From: Oerskovia merdavium
Lineage (GTDB): Bacteria > Actinomycetota > Actinomycetes > Actinomycetales > Cellulomonadaceae
Reading direction: 5' to 3'
Length of the DNA stretch: 64,000 nt
Assembly (NCBI RefSeq): GCF_014836755.1
Contig: NZ_JACSQF010000004.1
Coordinates: forward strand, 158,004 to 222,003
The stretch's first letter is position 1. Every line of letters starts with the position of its first letter. The notes under the pieces were generated by a model. It was not told the origin of the DNA. It did not search any database and was given only the letters and a program-made list of their open reading frames with translations. A program made the position numbers and the translations under genes. Shown one piece after another: positions 36,551 to 46,066 of this stretch.

Positions 36551-37204
36551 TCAGGTCTCGTCGTCGTCCCGCCGTGCCCGACGGCGCCACCACCGTCGGG
36601 TCCACGTCGCGCCCTGGGTGCGGCTCGCGCGGGGCGAGCGGTCCGCAGCGGTGCGTGACGCCGTCGGGCCGGCGGTGCCCCCGGGCGCGCGACGCTCGCG
36701 CCACAGCTCCACCTCCTCCTCGACGTCGCGCAGCGGAGTGACCACCGGAGGCCCGCCCAGGAGCTGGCGTCGTGCGTCGACGACGCGGGCGTTGAACTCC
36801 TCGACGACCTCGCGCACCGAGTCCTCGGAGAACTGGCGGTCGAGCTGGTCGCGCAGGCGGGCGTCGTCGGCCCGGAGCTGGGCCGGCGGCAGGACGCCCG
36901 TGATCTGCTCGCGCTCGACGAGGTTCTTGAGCCACCAGTCGGGGTCGTGGTGCGAGCCCAGCCCGGGGATGGGCTTGCCCGCGAGCGGCAGGTCGTCGAA
37001 CTCGCCGCGGGCCATGGCCTGGCGCACGAGCTCGTCGACCCACTGGCCGCGGTTCTCGAGCGGCAGCCGGGGTCCCGCGGTCCGCGGGGGCTCCGTCGCC
37101 TCGTCCTCGGCACCGTCCTCCTGGGTGACCTCCGCCGCCTCGCGCGCCGCCTCGCGGTCGACGCGGTACTGCGCGGCCCGGCGCACCGGGTCGTCCTCGC
37201 TCAT
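36551..37204 (-). CDS. DUF1992 (DnaJ subfamily C member 28-like) protein
   Basis: 217 residues from ATG 37204. The core WVDELVRQAMARGEFDDLPLAGKPI...DPDWWLKNLVERE matches the DUF1992 pattern, which in other organisms occurs in DNAJC28. N-terminal acidic and C-terminal Arg-rich tails flank it. Its function is unknown. It is divergent from the phytochrome gene. Confidence 0.85.
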   Translation of the reverse strand: MSEDDPVRRAAQYRVDREAAREAAEVTQEDGAEDEATEPPRTAGPRLPLENRGQWVDELVRQAMARGEFDDLPLAGKPIPGLGSHHDPDWWLKNLVEREQITGVLPPAQLRADDARLRDQLDRQFSEDSVREVVEEFNARVVDARRQLLGGPPVVTPLRDVEEEVELWRERRAPGGTAGPTASRTAADRSPRASRTQGATWTRRWWRRRARRDDDET

Positions 37205-37459
37205 GGGTGCCTCCCTGCGGCCGTCTCGCGAGCGTGCTGGTCCCATCCTTCCTGGTCCTCCCGCTCGCGGAGAAGAGGCTCGACCACGGAGACTGGCACC
37301 CGACGAGACCGGCACGGGGGCGCCCCGTGCGATCGAGGTTGTACGCTGGGCCGCCGCGCTCGGACAGGCGGTGTGCTCGTGCCCGGTGATGAAGCCGCCG
37401 GGACAGGCCCGGCAGCGTGCTGCCGTGAACGGCCCGCATCTGCGGGAGGTGGAGCTGCA

Positions 37460-39745
37460 ATGACACAGAGCACTGACGAAGAACTGCTCGGACCGGCCGA
37501 GGCGATCGACCTCGAGAACTGCGCCCGGGAACCCATCCACATCCCGGGCCGGATCCAACCGCGCGGGGTCCTGCTGGTGGTCCGCGAGAGCGACGGCCGG
37601 GTGGTGCAGTGCTCCACGAACGTGCGCGACGTCGTCGGGCTCGCGCCGCTGGACGTGATCGGTGCCGGGCTGGGCGAGGTCCTCGGCCCCCAGGACGGCA
37701 CCAGGCTGCTCGACCATGCCGCGCGGCACCAGGACCTGGCCCCCCACAACCCGGTCGAGATCCGCACGGGGCACGGGCGGTCGGTCGAGACCGACGCGAT
37801 CCTGCACCGTCCGCCGCTCCCGGACGGCGCCGAGCCCGTCGTCGTGATCGAGCTCGAGCAGGCCGTCGTGCGGCCACTGAGCTTCCCCAACACGTACCAG
37901 GCCGTGCGCACGGCGCTCGCGGACCTCGACCGGGCGTCGACGCTCGACGCGCTGTTCACGACGGCGGCCGAGCACGTGCGCCACCTGACGGGCTTCGACC
38001 GCGTGATGATCTACCGGTTCGACGCCGACCACAACGGCGAGGTCGTCGCCGAGGCCAAGCGCGAGGACCTCAACTCGTTCTACGGGCTGCACTACCCCGC
38101 GACGGACATCCCCCGCCAGGCCCGGGCGCTGTACGAGAAGAACTGGATCCGGCTGATCGACGACGTGGACTACGTCCCGAGCGACGTCGTCCCCACGGAC
38201 CTCCCGACGACGGGCGAGCCGCTCGACCTCACGTACTCGACCCTGCGCAGCGTCTCGCCCATCCATCTCGAGTACCTGCGGAACATGGGCGTGGGCGCCT
38301 CGATGTCGATCTCGCTGCTGCGCGACGGGAGGCTGTGGGGCCTCATCGCGTGCCACCACTACTCCGGCCCGCACCATCCGTCCTACGCCGTGCGTGCCGC
38401 GGCGGAGTTCCTGGGGTCGGCGCTCTCGGTGCTGCTCGTGGCGCAGAGCGAGGAGGACCGGCTCGTCGCGTCGCGGGCCTCGTCGAGGCTGCTCGCCGGG
38501 CTCGTCGCCGACAGCCGCGACGAGGACACCTCGCTCGTCGAGGCCGTGACGGCCGACGGGCGTCTCCTCGACCTCGTGGACGCCGACGGCGTCGTCGTGC
38601 TCGCCGAGGGGCGTTCGGCGTCGCGCGGACGGGTTCCCGACGAGGAGGGCGTCGCGCTGCTCGTCGGGTGGCTCACGGGTCGGCTCGCCGAGACCGCCGA
38701 CGAGGTGGTGGCGGTCGACTCGCTGCGCGTCGCGGCCCCCGAGATCGCCGACCTGCTGCCCGACGTCGCGGGCGTCCTGGGCGTGCTCCTGAGCGACGGG
38801 CAGGCCGTGGTCTGGCTCCGGGACGAGGTGCTGCGCAGCGTCGACTGGGGCGGCGACCCCCACAACAAGGCCATCGCGCTGAGCGAGGGCGACACGGTCC
38901 GGCTCAGCCCCCGCAGGTCGTTCGACCGGTGGCGCGAGGTCGTCAGCGGTCACAGCGAACCGTGGGCCGAGGACGCGGTCGAGAGCGCGGGCGCCCTGCG
39001 CAGCCACCTGGTCGAGGCGCTCTACCTCCGTGGACGACGAGACGTGCGGGCCGCGGAGGCGCTCCAGCGCAGCCTGCTCCCCGCGACGCTGCCCGACGTG
39101 CCGGGCTGGGACGTGACCGCGCGCTACGAGCCGGCCGGCGGCGGGTTCGTCGGCGGGGACTGGTACGACGCGTTGCTGCTGCCCTCGGGGGCGCTCGCGC
39201 TCGTCGTCGGCGACGTCACGGGCCACGGGCTCCAGGCCGCCGCCTCGATGGGGCAGATCCGCAACACGCTGCGCGCAGCGCTCGTGCGCGCAGGGACCGC
39301 GCAAGGGGCCGTCGAGCAGCTCGCCGAGACGGTGCAGTGGACCATGCCCGGGCAGATCGCGACGCTCGTGGTCGCGGTCGTGGACCTCGAGACCGGCACG
39401 GTCGAGTACGTCACGGCCGGGCACCCGCCGCCCTTCTTCCTGGTCCCGGGCGAGGGCGTCGTCTGGGGGCGGCTGCTGGGCAGCCCGCCGCTCGGGCTGC
39501 CGAGCCAGGGCGTCGTCGCCGGGACCACCACGATCGGACCCGGAGGTGCGCTCGTGCTCTACAGCGACGGGCTCTTCGAACGTCGCGACGAGTCCCTCAA
39601 GGCCGGGCTGCGGCGGCTCGCGGGGACGTTCGCCGAGCACGTGGGCGACGTCGACGCGGTGCTGCGCTCGACCCGGGACCCCGAGTCCGAGGACGACGCG
39701 ACCCTGCTGGTGCTCCGCCGTCGGGCCGGGGACGCGCGCGGCTGA
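37460..39745 (+). CDS. Bacteriophytochrome with PP2C (SpoIIE) phosphatase output
   Basis: 761 residues, ATG behind gggaggtggag. N-terminal PAS domain with biliverdin-site Cys21 (LENCAREPIH) and IPGRIQPRG, where Arg replaces the His usual in IPGxIQPHG. The GAF domain carries YPATDIPRQAR with Asp216 and SPIHLEYLRNMG with His269. The PHY domain has the tongue motif PRRSF. From about 525 comes a SpoIIE-type PP2C phosphatase with GGDWYDAL, VVGDVTGHG and a late DDATLLVL. Red/far-red light should control dephosphorylation of a STAS protein. The partner genes lie just downstream on the opposite strand. Confidence 0.93.
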   Translation: MTQSTDEELLGPAEAIDLENCAREPIHIPGRIQPRGVLLVVRESDGRVVQCSTNVRDVVGLAPLDVIGAGLGEVLGPQDGTRLLDHAARHQDLAPHNPVEIRTGHGRSVETDAILHRPPLPDGAEPVVVIELEQAVVRPLSFPNTYQAVRTALADLDRASTLDALFTTAAEHVRHLTGFDRVMIYRFDADHNGEVVAEAKREDLNSFYGLHYPATDIPRQARALYEKNWIRLIDDVDYVPSDVVPTDLPTTGEPLDLTYSTLRSVSPIHLEYLRNMGVGASMSISLLRDGRLWGLIACHHYSGPHHPSYAVRAAAEFLGSALSVLLVAQSEEDRLVASRASSRLLAGLVADSRDEDTSLVEAVTADGRLLDLVDADGVVVLAEGRSASRGRVPDEEGVALLVGWLTGRLAETADEVVAVDSLRVAAPEIADLLPDVAGVLGVLLSDGQAVVWLRDEVLRSVDWGGDPHNKAIALSEGDTVRLSPRRSFDRWREVVSGHSEPWAEDAVESAGALRSHLVEALYLRGRRDVRAAEALQRSLLPATLPDVPGWDVTARYEPAGGGFVGGDWYDALLLPSGALALVVGDVTGHGLQAAASMGQIRNTLRAALVRAGTAQGAVEQLAETVQWTMPGQIATLVVAVVDLETGTVEYVTAGHPPPFFLVPGEGVVWGRLLGSPPLGLPSQGVVAGTTTIGPGGALVLYSDGLFERRDESLKAGLRRLAGTFAEHVGDVDAVLRSTRDPESEDDATLLVLRRRAGDARG

Positions 39746-39833
39746 CGCACACCTCGCGCGCCTCTCGAGCAGGCTGCGCCGGCGGTGCCTCGCGCGCCGG
39801 CCGTGCCCCCCCAGGGCACAGGTGCTCCGCGGG

Positions 39834-40304
39834 TCAGGGCGCCGCCCCTGCGGGCACGGCCGGCGACGCGGCGTCCCGTGCCGCGCCGAGGCGTGCCCAG
39901 ACGTGCTTGCCCTCGGCGACGAACCATCCCACGTCGAGCGCGAGCCGCTGCGCCAGGACGAGCCCGAACCCGCCGTCGCCCGGGAGCCGCGGGGCGGCCA
40001 CCACGGGGGCCCGGCTCGTGTCCTGGTCGATCACGTCGACGATGTACTCCTCACCGTCCGTGAGGAGCTGGACGGTCGTCGGTGGGCGTCCGTGCCGCAG
40101 CGCGTTCGTGGCCAGCTCGCTCGCGACCAGGACGATCTTCTCCGAGACCTCGGCCATCGCGCCGTCGGGGGCCAGCGGACGCCCTGTCAGCTCCTGGTGC
40201 AGCGACGTGCGCAGGATCGAGAGCTCGTCGAGCGAGTCGAGCTGCCAGACGCGGACCACGCGGAAGGTCTCGGGCGGACGGGACGAGGGGATCGTGGTGT
40301 CCAT
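39834..40304 (-). CDS. RsbW-type anti-sigma factor / serine kinase
   Basis: 156 residues. A GHKL/HATPase_c_2 domain: VLVASELATNALRHG is the N box, DVIDQDTS approximates the G1 box, and GDGGFGLVLAQRLA is the G2 box. This is the histidine-kinase-like ATPase that binds a sigma factor and phosphorylates a STAS antagonist. No sigma factor gene lies adjacent. It is transcribed toward the phytochrome gene and after the STAS gene. Confidence 0.9.
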   Translation of the reverse strand: MDTTIPSSRPPETFRVVRVWQLDSLDELSILRTSLHQELTGRPLAPDGAMAEVSEKIVLVASELATNALRHGRPPTTVQLLTDGEEYIVDVIDQDTSRAPVVAAPRLPGDGGFGLVLAQRLALDVGWFVAEGKHVWARLGAARDAASPAVPAGAAP

Positions 40305-40396
40305 GGGCGTTCCTCCGTGGTTGCCGGGCTGTGTACGTGCGTGGTGTGCGGGTGCGACGCCGCGGCCGGGGGTGGTGGCCCGTGACGTCGGGACGG

Positions 40397-40708
40397 TCAG
40401 TCGACGAGAGTGAACTGCGAGATGACGCCGCTGATCTCCAGCAGGTCCCGGATGCGATCCGGTACCCCGACCAGGACGGGTTGTTCGCCACCTCCTAGCA
40501 CCGAGAGGTACAGCAGGCGCAGACCCCCCGAGTCCATGAAGGTGACCTCGGTCAGGTCGATCGTGACGGGACCCTCCGCGCGCTGGACGGAGCGGGCGAG
40601 GTCGCCCTCGGAGCGGTCCTGGACCGCGGCGTCGACCTCTCCCCACATGGTCCACCGAGGACCGGAGTCGTCGATACGGACTCCACCTTGCATCGTCTGA
40701 TCAGGCAC
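40397..40708 (-). CDS. STAS-domain anti-anti-sigma factor
   Basis: 103 residues from GTG 40708, preferred for its ribosome site (gagaggcg); an internal ATG at 40693 is the alternative. The phosphorylatable Ser lies in VTFMDSGGLRLL, the hallmark of SpoIIAA/RsbV antagonists. It lies 92 bp upstream of the RsbW-like gene on the same strand, and with the phytochrome phosphatase forms a partner-switching circuit. Confidence 0.9.
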   Translation of the reverse strand: MPDQTMQGGVRIDDSGPRWTMWGEVDAAVQDRSEGDLARSVQRAEGPVTIDLTEVTFMDSGGLRLLYLSVLGGGEQPVLVGVPDRIRDLLEISGVISQFTLVD

Positions 40709-40880
40709 TGATCGCCTCTCGCTCGTCTCGTGCGGCCGCGTCACCCGCCGCGCGACGGACGGGCACCCGTGCCAGGTTACGGAACTCCGGGCCGAGGTTC
40801 CTCCCGGGGCGTGTCTCGTCACGGGACCTGCACACCGCGGCGGGCGTCGTCAGGCGCGTCATCCCGGGCATGATGGCCTC

Positions 40881-42074
40881 ATGAAGGTCTCGCGCAGGTC
40901 GCACGTCCCACCGTTCGCCGTCATGGAGGTGCTCGCCGCGGCCAACGCGCGCCGCGACGCGGGCGAGTCCGTCCTCAACCTGTGCGCCGGGGAGCCCGCG
41001 ACGGGGGCCTCGGACGTGGTGCGACGCCGCGCGATCGACCTCCTCGAGTCGGGGGACCTGGGCTACACCGAGGCCATGGGCGTGCCCGCGCTGCGCCAGG
41101 CCATCGCCGACCACTACGAGCGGACGTACGGCGTGGTCGTCGACCCGGCGCGCGTCGCGGTGACGACCGGGTCGTCGGGCGGTTTCATGCTCGCGTTCCT
41201 CGCGGCGTTCGACGCCGGGGACCGCGTCGCGCTCGCCCGGCCGGGGTACCCCGCCTACCGGAACATCCTCGCGGCCCTCGGGTGCGAGGTCGTCGAGCTC
41301 GACTGCGGCCCCGAGACCCGCTACCAGCCCACGGTCTCCCAGCTCATGGAGGCCTACTACGAGGGCGGCCTCGACGGGCTCGTGATCGCGAGCCCGGCGA
41401 ACCCGACGGGGACCATGATCCCGCCGGCCGAGCTGGCGGCGCTCTCGGCGTGGTGCACCGACCACGACGTCCGTCTCGTCAGCGACGAGATCTACCACGG
41501 GATCGTCTACGCGGACCCGGCCTCGCCGGCCGGGGAGACCGCGACCGCGGCGCAGTACCTCGACGACGGTGCGGTCGTCGTCAACTCCTTCTCGAAGTAC
41601 TGGGCCATGACGGGCTGGCGGCTCGGGTGGCTGCTGCTGCCCGAGGACCTCGTGGGCGCGGTCGACGCGCTCGCGGGCAACATCGCGCTCAGCCCGCCCG
41701 CGCTCGCCCAGCACGCGGGCGTCGCGGCGTTCTCGCCCGAGGGGTACGCCGCCGCGGCGGAGAACGTCGCCCGGTACGCGGACTCGCGCGCGCTCGTGCT
41801 GGACCGGCTCGACGACCTGGGCTGGGACCCGGTCGCCCCGGCGGACGGCGCGTTCTACGTCTACGCGAACGTCGCGGCGTCGGGGCTCGACTCGGTCACG
41901 TGGTGCGAGCGGCTGCTCACCGACACGGGGGTCGCGCTCACGCCCGGCACGGACTTCGACGGCGTGCGCGGGGGCGAGTGGGTCCGGTTGTCGTTCGCGG
42001 CCGCGCCCCAGGTCGTGGCCGAGGCCGTCGACCGGATCGTGGCGTGGCGCGCGGCGGGGTACCGGCGGGCGTGA
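40881..42074 (+). CDS. Class I/II PLP-dependent aminotransferase
   Basis: 397 residues. Typical aspartate-aminotransferase-fold marks are LNLCAGEPATGA, YTEAMGVPALRQAI, TTGSSGGFMLAF (phosphate cup), ASPANPTGT, SDEIYHGIVY and NSFSKYWAMTGWRLGW with the Schiff-base Lys. The substrate is unassigned. It stands alone between the STAS gene and the CBU_0592-like gene. Confidence 0.92.
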   Translation: MKVSRRSHVPPFAVMEVLAAANARRDAGESVLNLCAGEPATGASDVVRRRAIDLLESGDLGYTEAMGVPALRQAIADHYERTYGVVVDPARVAVTTGSSGGFMLAFLAAFDAGDRVALARPGYPAYRNILAALGCEVVELDCGPETRYQPTVSQLMEAYYEGGLDGLVIASPANPTGTMIPPAELAALSAWCTDHDVRLVSDEIYHGIVYADPASPAGETATAAQYLDDGAVVVNSFSKYWAMTGWRLGWLLLPEDLVGAVDALAGNIALSPPALAQHAGVAAFSPEGYAAAAENVARYADSRALVLDRLDDLGWDPVAPADGAFYVYANVAASGLDSVTWCERLLTDTGVALTPGTDFDGVRGGEWVRLSFAAAPQVVAEAVDRIVAWRAAGYRRA

Positions 42075-42080
42075 CGGGCG

Positions 42081-42422
42081 TCAGGCCGCCAGGTCCACCG
42101 AGCGCACCTGAGCGGCGGGCACCTCGAGGGGCACGACGACGGCCTGGGTCGCGCGACGCCGTCGGGCCTTGACGAGCACCACGATGGCCTGACCGCCGAT
42201 CACGATCCACACCACGTTCGCGACCGCCGACGGCCACACGCCGTTGACCGCGGCGACCAGGCACATGAGCCCGGCGCCGACGAAGTTCGTGAGCTGGAAC
42301 CGCAACGAGTCGCCCGACCAGCGGCCACGCGTGACCATCGCGTACGCGGTGACCGCGGCGATCGCACCGACCCATCCGAGCGGGGTCACGACCATGTCGA
42401 CGAGGGAGGGGGAAGCGGACAT
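42081..42422 (-). CDS. CBU_0592-type small membrane protein
   Basis: 113 residues, three or four hydrophobic segments (VVTPLGWVGAIAAVTAYAMV, FQLTNFVGAGLMCLVAAV, ANVVWIVIGGQAIVVLV) followed by a basic stretch. The pattern resembles the CBU_0592 membrane domain, unknown function. It is divergent from the LysR regulator and may be its target. Confidence 0.7.
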   Translation of the reverse strand: MSASPSLVDMVVTPLGWVGAIAAVTAYAMVTRGRWSGDSLRFQLTNFVGAGLMCLVAAVNGVWPSAVANVVWIVIGGQAIVVLVKARRRRATQAVVVPLEVPAAQVRSVDLAA

Positions 42423-42571
42423 GGCGGTCTCCGGGCAGGGGTCACGAAGGGATCGGGGAGGGGGGACCTGGTGGGAGCTGCGACGCTGCAGCGACCAGGG
42501 GGATCGTGGGCGCCAGCCCCTTTTGAGGAGGACCGGCCGGCGCCACGTCACAAGTGTGGCCCCGAAAATCA

Positions 42572-42586
42572 TTCAGCACAATTGAA
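42572..42586. promoter_or_regulatory. LysR-type T-N11-A dyad
   Basis: TTCA-GCACAAT-TGAA is a 15-bp interrupted palindrome with a T-N11-A core, in the AT-richer intergenic segment 32 bp before the lysR-type ATG. It is a good operator candidate for the divergent regulator and its neighbour. Confidence 0.6.
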
Positions 42587-42617
42587 GAACTCTGACGTGG
42601 CCGTTTAGCATCTCTAC

Positions 42618-43523
42618 ATGGCCACGGACCCACGAAGACTTGGTTTCCTGCTTGCCGTGCACCGAGCCGGAGGTGTCCTGGCTGCGGCCGACATGCTGCA
42701 CGTGACGCCCTCTGCCGTGTCTCAGCAAATAGCGCGTCTGGAGGCCGAGGAGGGCATCCAGGTCCTCGACCGCGGACCCCGGGGCGTGACCCTCACGCCC
42801 GCGGGCCGCATCCTGGCCGACGCGGCGGAACGCATCGAGGCCGAGATGGTCGAGGCCCGCAAGGCCATCGTCGCGATGAGCGAGGAGATGACGGGCACGG
42901 TGTCAGTCGGCTCGTTCCAGACGGCCATCCGCGCGGTCGTCGGCCCGACCTTCGCATCCCTCGAGACGCGCTACCCGGGCGTCGAGCTCGACGTCCAGGA
43001 GCTCGAGCCCGCCGACGCGCTCCGGCTGCTGCGCACGGGCGACCTGGACGTCGTGCTCCTCGAGCGCGACGAGGATGCCGACTCCCCCGCCCCCCGCGGC
43101 ATGCGTGAGGTCCCGCTGCTCGACGAGCCGTGGCGCGTCGTCGTGCCCGCGACGTTCCCCACGCCCGCCCGCCTCGACGACGTGAGCGACGCCGTCTGGC
43201 TGGGCCCCGAGCCCACCACGGCCGCGGCGCGCGCCCTGCGCCGCCTCTCGCGCACGCTCGGCACGACCCTGCGCACACGCCACTCGTACTACGACTTCGA
43301 CGTCGCGCTCGCGCTCGTCGCAGCCGGGCAGGGCGTCGCGATGCTCCCGGCGCTCGCGGTCCAGGGAGAGATGCCCGACGGCGTCACGGTCGTCCCGCTG
43401 CCGGGCCTGGGTTCGCGACGGCTCGTCGCGCGCCACCGGGCGACCCGGCACGAGCCGCGTCCCGTCGTGAACGCGGTCATCGACGAGATGGTCGCGGCGG
43501 CCTCGGCGATCGAGCTGGGGTGA
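42618..43523 (+). CDS. LysR-family transcriptional regulator
   Basis: 301 residues. The winged HTH is at the N-terminus (RLGFLLAVHRAGGVLAAADMLHVTPSAVSQQIARLEAEEG), followed by LDRGPRGVTLTPAGRIL and a linker helix. Two Rossmann-like effector-binding lobes follow, starting GTVSVGSFQTAIRAVV. The effector is unknown. It is divergent from the CBU_0592-like gene with a palindromic site between. Confidence 0.93.
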   Translation: MATDPRRLGFLLAVHRAGGVLAAADMLHVTPSAVSQQIARLEAEEGIQVLDRGPRGVTLTPAGRILADAAERIEAEMVEARKAIVAMSEEMTGTVSVGSFQTAIRAVVGPTFASLETRYPGVELDVQELEPADALRLLRTGDLDVVLLERDEDADSPAPRGMREVPLLDEPWRVVVPATFPTPARLDDVSDAVWLGPEPTTAAARALRRLSRTLGTTLRTRHSYYDFDVALALVAAGQGVAMLPALAVQGEMPDGVTVVPLPGLGSRRLVARHRATRHEPRPVVNAVIDEMVAAASAIELG

Positions 43524-43538
43524 GTCCCGGCCCGCGTC

Positions 43539-43742
43539 TCAGCGCGCGGCCACGGCGAGCTCGCCGTCGTCGAGGACCGTGAGCTCGTCGAGCAGGCGCG
43601 TGAGGGTGCTGACCGACCGGTCCCACCTGCTCGACCGCGGGTCGACGGGGGTGTCCGCCCCGGCCGGGACGGCGTCGGGCTCGGCGAGGTGCCGCGGGAC
43701 GTAGGTGCTGGTCGACTGCTGGGCCTGCGTACTGCTGTCCAT
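43539..43742 (-). CDS. Small hypothetical protein
   Basis: 67 residues from ATG 43742. The N-terminal half is Ser/Thr/Gln/Pro rich; the C-terminal half is a helical SVSTLTRLLDELTVLDDGELAVAAR. No family match. Codon use is typical of the region and the 3' end faces the lysR gene. Confidence 0.45.
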   Translation of the reverse strand: MDSSTQAQQSTSTYVPRHLAEPDAVPAGADTPVDPRSSRWDRSVSTLTRLLDELTVLDDGELAVAAR

Positions 43743-43944
43743 ACCGGGTGATTCCCCCTCGGGGCGCTCGCGACGATCCCCGTCGCACGCGCACGACGAG
43801 GTGAGCACCTCATCCTTCCCGGACGACCGGTGGGGCAGAGGAGGCGCGCCCCACGACCGTGCGCGGGTCAGTGGGGAGTGTCGTGGAGATCGTGTGGGAA
43901 ACGGTCGCAGCGCGCGTCGGCGCCTCTCCTCCTACCGTTGCAGT

Positions 43945-45990
43945 GTGCGCCCCTCGCGAAGCACGACCGCTGCGCTCGTCGCGGCCCTCGCCGTGCTGCT
44001 CGGACTCCCCCTCGCCCTGCTCGTCGCTGCCCCGGTGGGGGCCGTGACCACGGCAGGCTGGGCCGCCTGGGACCCGCTCGCGGGCAGCGGGGGGAGCTTC
44101 ACGACCACGGTGCGGCTCCCCGCGGGTGGCTTCCCCGCCGCGACCGTCACGTCCGACTCACGGTCGGGCCAGGTGGGCGTCCAGTCGGGTGCGAGCTCGT
44201 GGCTCGGCGCGACGACGCCCGTCGGGGCGACGTACGGGTCGAGCCAGGGGCAGCCGTACCTGAACCTCCGCCCGCGCGCCGACTCGCCGAGCGCGCCGTC
44301 GACCACGACCTACACGTTCGAGCGCCCGACCCCGGCCGGAGGATGGACGTTCGTGCTGGGAGACATCGACGCCGACCAGGTCACGGTGAGCGCGCGCGGT
44401 CTCGCGGGCCGGCTCCTCACGGGCGCCGAGCTGGGCTATCGCGGCAGCTTCAACTACTGCGCCGTGACGCCGGGCCCTGCGTGCACGGGCACCGACGTGC
44501 CCACGTGGGACCCCGCCACAGGGGTGCTCGTCGGGAACGCGACGGCCACCGACACGTCCGGCGCGTCCGCCTGGTTCGAACCCACGGTGCCCGTCACGAG
44601 CCTCACGTTCCTCTTCCAGCAGCGCTCGGGCTTCCCGGTCTACCAGACCTGGTTCGCCTCGCTGGCCCGCGACGTCAGCGGCACCATCACCCTGCAGGGC
44701 GGGGGGCCGCTGGCCGGTGCCACGCTCTCTCTCCTCTCGCCCGAGGGCGTCCGGCTCGCGACGACGACCTCGGCCGAGGACGGGACCTACGGCTTCGCCG
44801 GGTACACCGCGGCCGACGGCTGGACGGTCGAGGTGACCCCGCCGCCCGACCCGGACGGGCCGGGGCTGATCGTCGAGGGACCGTCCCGGCTCCCCGCGGA
44901 CCTCGCCGACGAGGACGCGACGGGTGTGGACTTCCTCGTCCGAGAGATCGTCCCGGTCCCCGTGAGCGGCGCGGTCCGCACCGACGGGGGCCGGCCGGTG
45001 CCCGGTGCGACCGTCACGATCGACAGCCCGGGCGGTCCCTCGTTCACGGCGACCACCGACTCCCAGGGGCTCTACCTGGTCGACCAGGTGCCTGCAGGGC
45101 CGCACACGATCACGCTCACCCTGCCCGAGGGCTTCCCGGTCGCTCCCCCGCCGATCCAGATCGAGGTCCCCGAGGCCTCCGAGGTGCCGATCACGGACCA
45201 GGACTTCGTGGTCCCGACCCTCCCGTCGCTCTCCGGGACCGTGACCGCGGGCGCCGCGGGGGTCCCGGGGGTCGTCGTGACCTTCACGGGGCCGGGCGGG
45301 GTGACGGGCAGCGCCGTCACGGGCGCCGACGGCGGCTACCGGTTCGAGCAGCTCCCCGCGGGCCCGTACACCGTCGCCGTGGCTCCCCCGACGGGGTTCA
45401 CGGTCGAGGGGGCCGGGACCCGCGCCGTCACCGTCGGGGCCGACGACGTGACCGGGATCGACTTCGCGCTCGCGCGCCCCGGCGCGATCGGCGGCACGGT
45501 CACCGACGACCAGGGGGCGCCCGTCCCGGGCGCCGTGGTCCTGGTGAGCGGCCCCGACGGGGACACCTCGTCGACGGCCGACGACGCGGGGAGCTACTTC
45601 GTCGACGGCCTGCCCGCGGGCGACTACGCGATCACGCTGACCGTGCCCGACGGCTACACGGGCACCGGGCCGGTCGAGCGCGTCGTGACGCTCACCGACG
45701 CGGGCGAGTCCCGGCTCGACCAGGACTTCGCGGTCGCCACGGCCGACCCGCCCGTCGACCCGCCCGTCGACCCGCCCGTCGACCCGCCCGTCGACCCGCC
45801 CGTCGGCCCCGGCGGCGCGCCCGGCGGGGGCACCGTGCCCGACGGCGGCACCTCCACCGCGCGCCCGGCCCCCCAGCACCTCGCGGCGACGGGGCCCGAC
45901 GCGGGCGCTCTCCTCACGGTCGGGCTCGCCCTGACGACCACCGGAGTGCTGGTGGCAGCGGGCGGACGGAAGCTGCGCCGTCGGGCGTGA
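43945..45990 (+). CDS. LAATG-anchored surface protein with Ig-like (Cna-B/SdrD-type) repeats
   Basis: 681 residues from GTG 43945. A signal peptide (to about VGAVTTA) precedes an N-terminal beta-rich domain of about 220 residues. Four to five repeats of about 85 residues follow, each with GxVTxxxGxPVPGAxVxLxxPDG-type carboxypeptidase-regulatory/SdrD folds ending in FAVAT-like strands. Five perfect PVDP repeats, a Gly/Thr-rich linker, the sorting motif LAATG, a hydrophobic helix and GRKLRRRA complete a cell-wall anchoring signal, of the LAxTG type used by class E sortases in actinobacteria. Probable pilus-like or adhesive surface protein. Confidence 0.85.
   Translation: MRPSRSTTAALVAALAVLLGLPLALLVAAPVGAVTTAGWAAWDPLAGSGGSFTTTVRLPAGGFPAATVTSDSRSGQVGVQSGASSWLGATTPVGATYGSSQGQPYLNLRPRADSPSAPSTTTYTFERPTPAGGWTFVLGDIDADQVTVSARGLAGRLLTGAELGYRGSFNYCAVTPGPACTGTDVPTWDPATGVLVGNATATDTSGASAWFEPTVPVTSLTFLFQQRSGFPVYQTWFASLARDVSGTITLQGGGPLAGATLSLLSPEGVRLATTTSAEDGTYGFAGYTAADGWTVEVTPPPDPDGPGLIVEGPSRLPADLADEDATGVDFLVREIVPVPVSGAVRTDGGRPVPGATVTIDSPGGPSFTATTDSQGLYLVDQVPAGPHTITLTLPEGFPVAPPPIQIEVPEASEVPITDQDFVVPTLPSLSGTVTAGAAGVPGVVVTFTGPGGVTGSAVTGADGGYRFEQLPAGPYTVAVAPPTGFTVEGAGTRAVTVGADDVTGIDFALARPGAIGGTVTDDQGAPVPGAVVLVSGPDGDTSSTADDAGSYFVDGLPAGDYAITLTVPDGYTGTGPVERVVTLTDAGESRLDQDFAVATADPPVDPPVDPPVDPPVDPPVGPGGAPGGGTVPDGGTSTARPAPQHLAATGPDAGALLTVGLALTTTGVLVAAGGRKLRRRA
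45745..45804 (+). repeat. Five perfect 12-bp tandem repeats in the surface-protein gene
   Basis: Five identical copies of gacccgcccgtc encode the DPPV/PVDP linker before the LAATG signal. Copy number could vary by slippage and alter linker length without changing frame. Confidence 0.85.
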
Positions 45991-46066
45991 GGGACGCGCT
46001 CACCCCTCCGGACACCGCTCCCGCAGCCGGACCGCGGCCAGGACACCCCCGGCGTAGCCTGCTCGG

